A stretch of DNA of 64,000 bases from Aquila chrysaetos chrysaetos (taxonomy: Eukaryota > Chordata > Aves > Accipitriformes > Accipitridae), in NCBI RefSeq assembly GCF_900496995.4, contig NC_044019.1, positions 1,736,001 through 1,800,000 on the forward strand. The letters are read 5' to 3'. Position numbers and translations under genes: made by a program. The notes below the pieces were generated by a model. That model saw only the letters and a program-made list of their open reading frames with translations. It had not been told where the DNA came from and ran no database searches. Positions 63,101-64,000 of the stretch are shown here, in pieces (the first letter of the stretch is position 1; each line of letters starts with the position of its first letter).

Positions 63101-64000
63101 TCTTAACACTGATGGCAGAAAGAGTCCAGAGAAGCTGGGCGAGACTAGACAGATAACTATTTTGTGGGTACAGCTCATAGTGTAAAGATTGCAAATGGAA
63201 AACATTTATTTCTACACTCTCCTTTACACTGCTAAGGAAGTAAAAACAAGAATCTCAACTAATCACAACTATCTGTCCTGTATTTTTCACCTACTATACG
63301 ACACAGTCTGCAAAGACCATTTCAGCACAGACACAGCAGACTGACACACAAAGGCAACTTCACAGTGTTTGTTGGTTCAGAAGAGTCCAGGATTCTTGCA
63401 CCTTGCTTGTGCTCTCCTGTGTCACCCTCTGGGGGAGTTTGTGCTTTCTGACCACCACTGTGGACAGCAGAAGTCTAAGATGTAAAGACTGGGTCTTAAG
63501 TAACTGCTAATCTTGATGGCTTTCAGATCCAAGTACTTAGCTAACTCAGGACCAAGACTCAGATTTTTGATGCTAAACTACTCCAAGCTCTTAGAAGACT
63601 TCCAAATATTTTTCTGAATCTGGACCACCTATCCAAAGGGGAAAGGACCAAATATAAAATTTAAGTTTTGGTTTTGTTACCAAAAATCTGACGTAATAAA
63701 CTTTGGTTATAATGGTAATTGAATATCATACATTTTTTATAAAAACTTCAAAGGTATTAGACACAGCACACTTAAAAACTATATAATGCATATGTAAGCC
63801 CTGTAATACTTCAAGCTACTTTTAAAATTAAACAGATATATCTAAAGCAGACAGCAAATATGGTAACCAAAACTAAATACATTACCATCATTCTTCAGTC
63901 AGTATTTACAGAAAGAACAGAATATATCATGCAATTTTTGGATCAGTACCAGCTTGGTAAAGCAAAGTTACAGTCTTTTAAACTTTTTATTTCTCTTGAA
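60161..64000. other. AT-rich stretch beyond the CpG block, no gene seen
   Basis: No exon, RNA gene or recognisable element. A (CA)n run lies at about 60658-60675 and short A tracts are scattered through it. It is either the first intron of ZMYM4, if the initiator exon lies beyond 64 kb, or intergenic DNA. Confidence 0.5.

Overview
The window is vertebrate nuclear DNA, and almost certainly avian. It has spliced genes with GT-AG introns, a sharp GC-rich/AT-rich compartment boundary, and the gene order KIAA0319L (plus strand) converging on ZMYM4 (minus strand). The same convergent pair is found on human 1p34 and, from memory, on the chicken chromosome 23 microchromosome. The species cannot be named from the sequence alone.

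Layout. At 1-4960 are the last four coding exons and the 3' UTR of KIAA0319L: the end of the ectodomain, the single transmembrane helix and the cytosolic tail. From 4960 to about 14160 I see no protein-coding gene. The first half has mixed composition. From about 8.4 kb it becomes very GC-rich and CpG-dense, with spuriously long open frames. At 9621-9735 there is a compact cluster of MEF2-like and CArG-like boxes. At 14173-14373 lie two microRNA hairpins only about 80 nt apart, mir-1b and mir-133c. This is the third-type miR-1/miR-133 muscle cluster known from chicken and absent from placental mammals. About 570 bp further on is a promoter-like block with a perfect ISRE core, a STAT/GAS palindrome and a CRE (14940-14991). 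It precedes two tandem ISG12/IFI27-family genes (15463-16855 and 17354-18570), whose coding regions can be reconstructed exactly as 96 and 110 residues.

From 18.7 to 22.6 kb is intergenic sequence with low-complexity tracts and an ancient LINE-like remnant. From about 22.6 kb to at least 55.5 kb, on the minus strand, lies ZMYM4. I could assign 28 coding exons with consistent splice phases. They total 4503 nt, or 1500 residues plus stop, which is all of the protein except the short initiator exon. The encoded protein runs: acidic N-terminus, SUMO-consensus region, ten CxxC...FCxxxC MYM-type fingers, a proline/valine-rich linker, and a C-terminal DUF3504 (tyrosine-recombinase-like) domain. A CpG-rich segment at 59.65-60.15 kb is the best candidate for a ZMYM4 promoter or first exon. 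A pair of 134-bp inverted repeats (57060-57193 and 59081-59214, 8 mismatches) flanks 1.9 kb of the same upstream region.

The parts most worth a second look are the very compact muscle microRNA cluster directly abutting an interferon-response locus, and the long inverted repeat upstream of ZMYM4. The long open frames in the GC-rich segment look like compositional artefacts.
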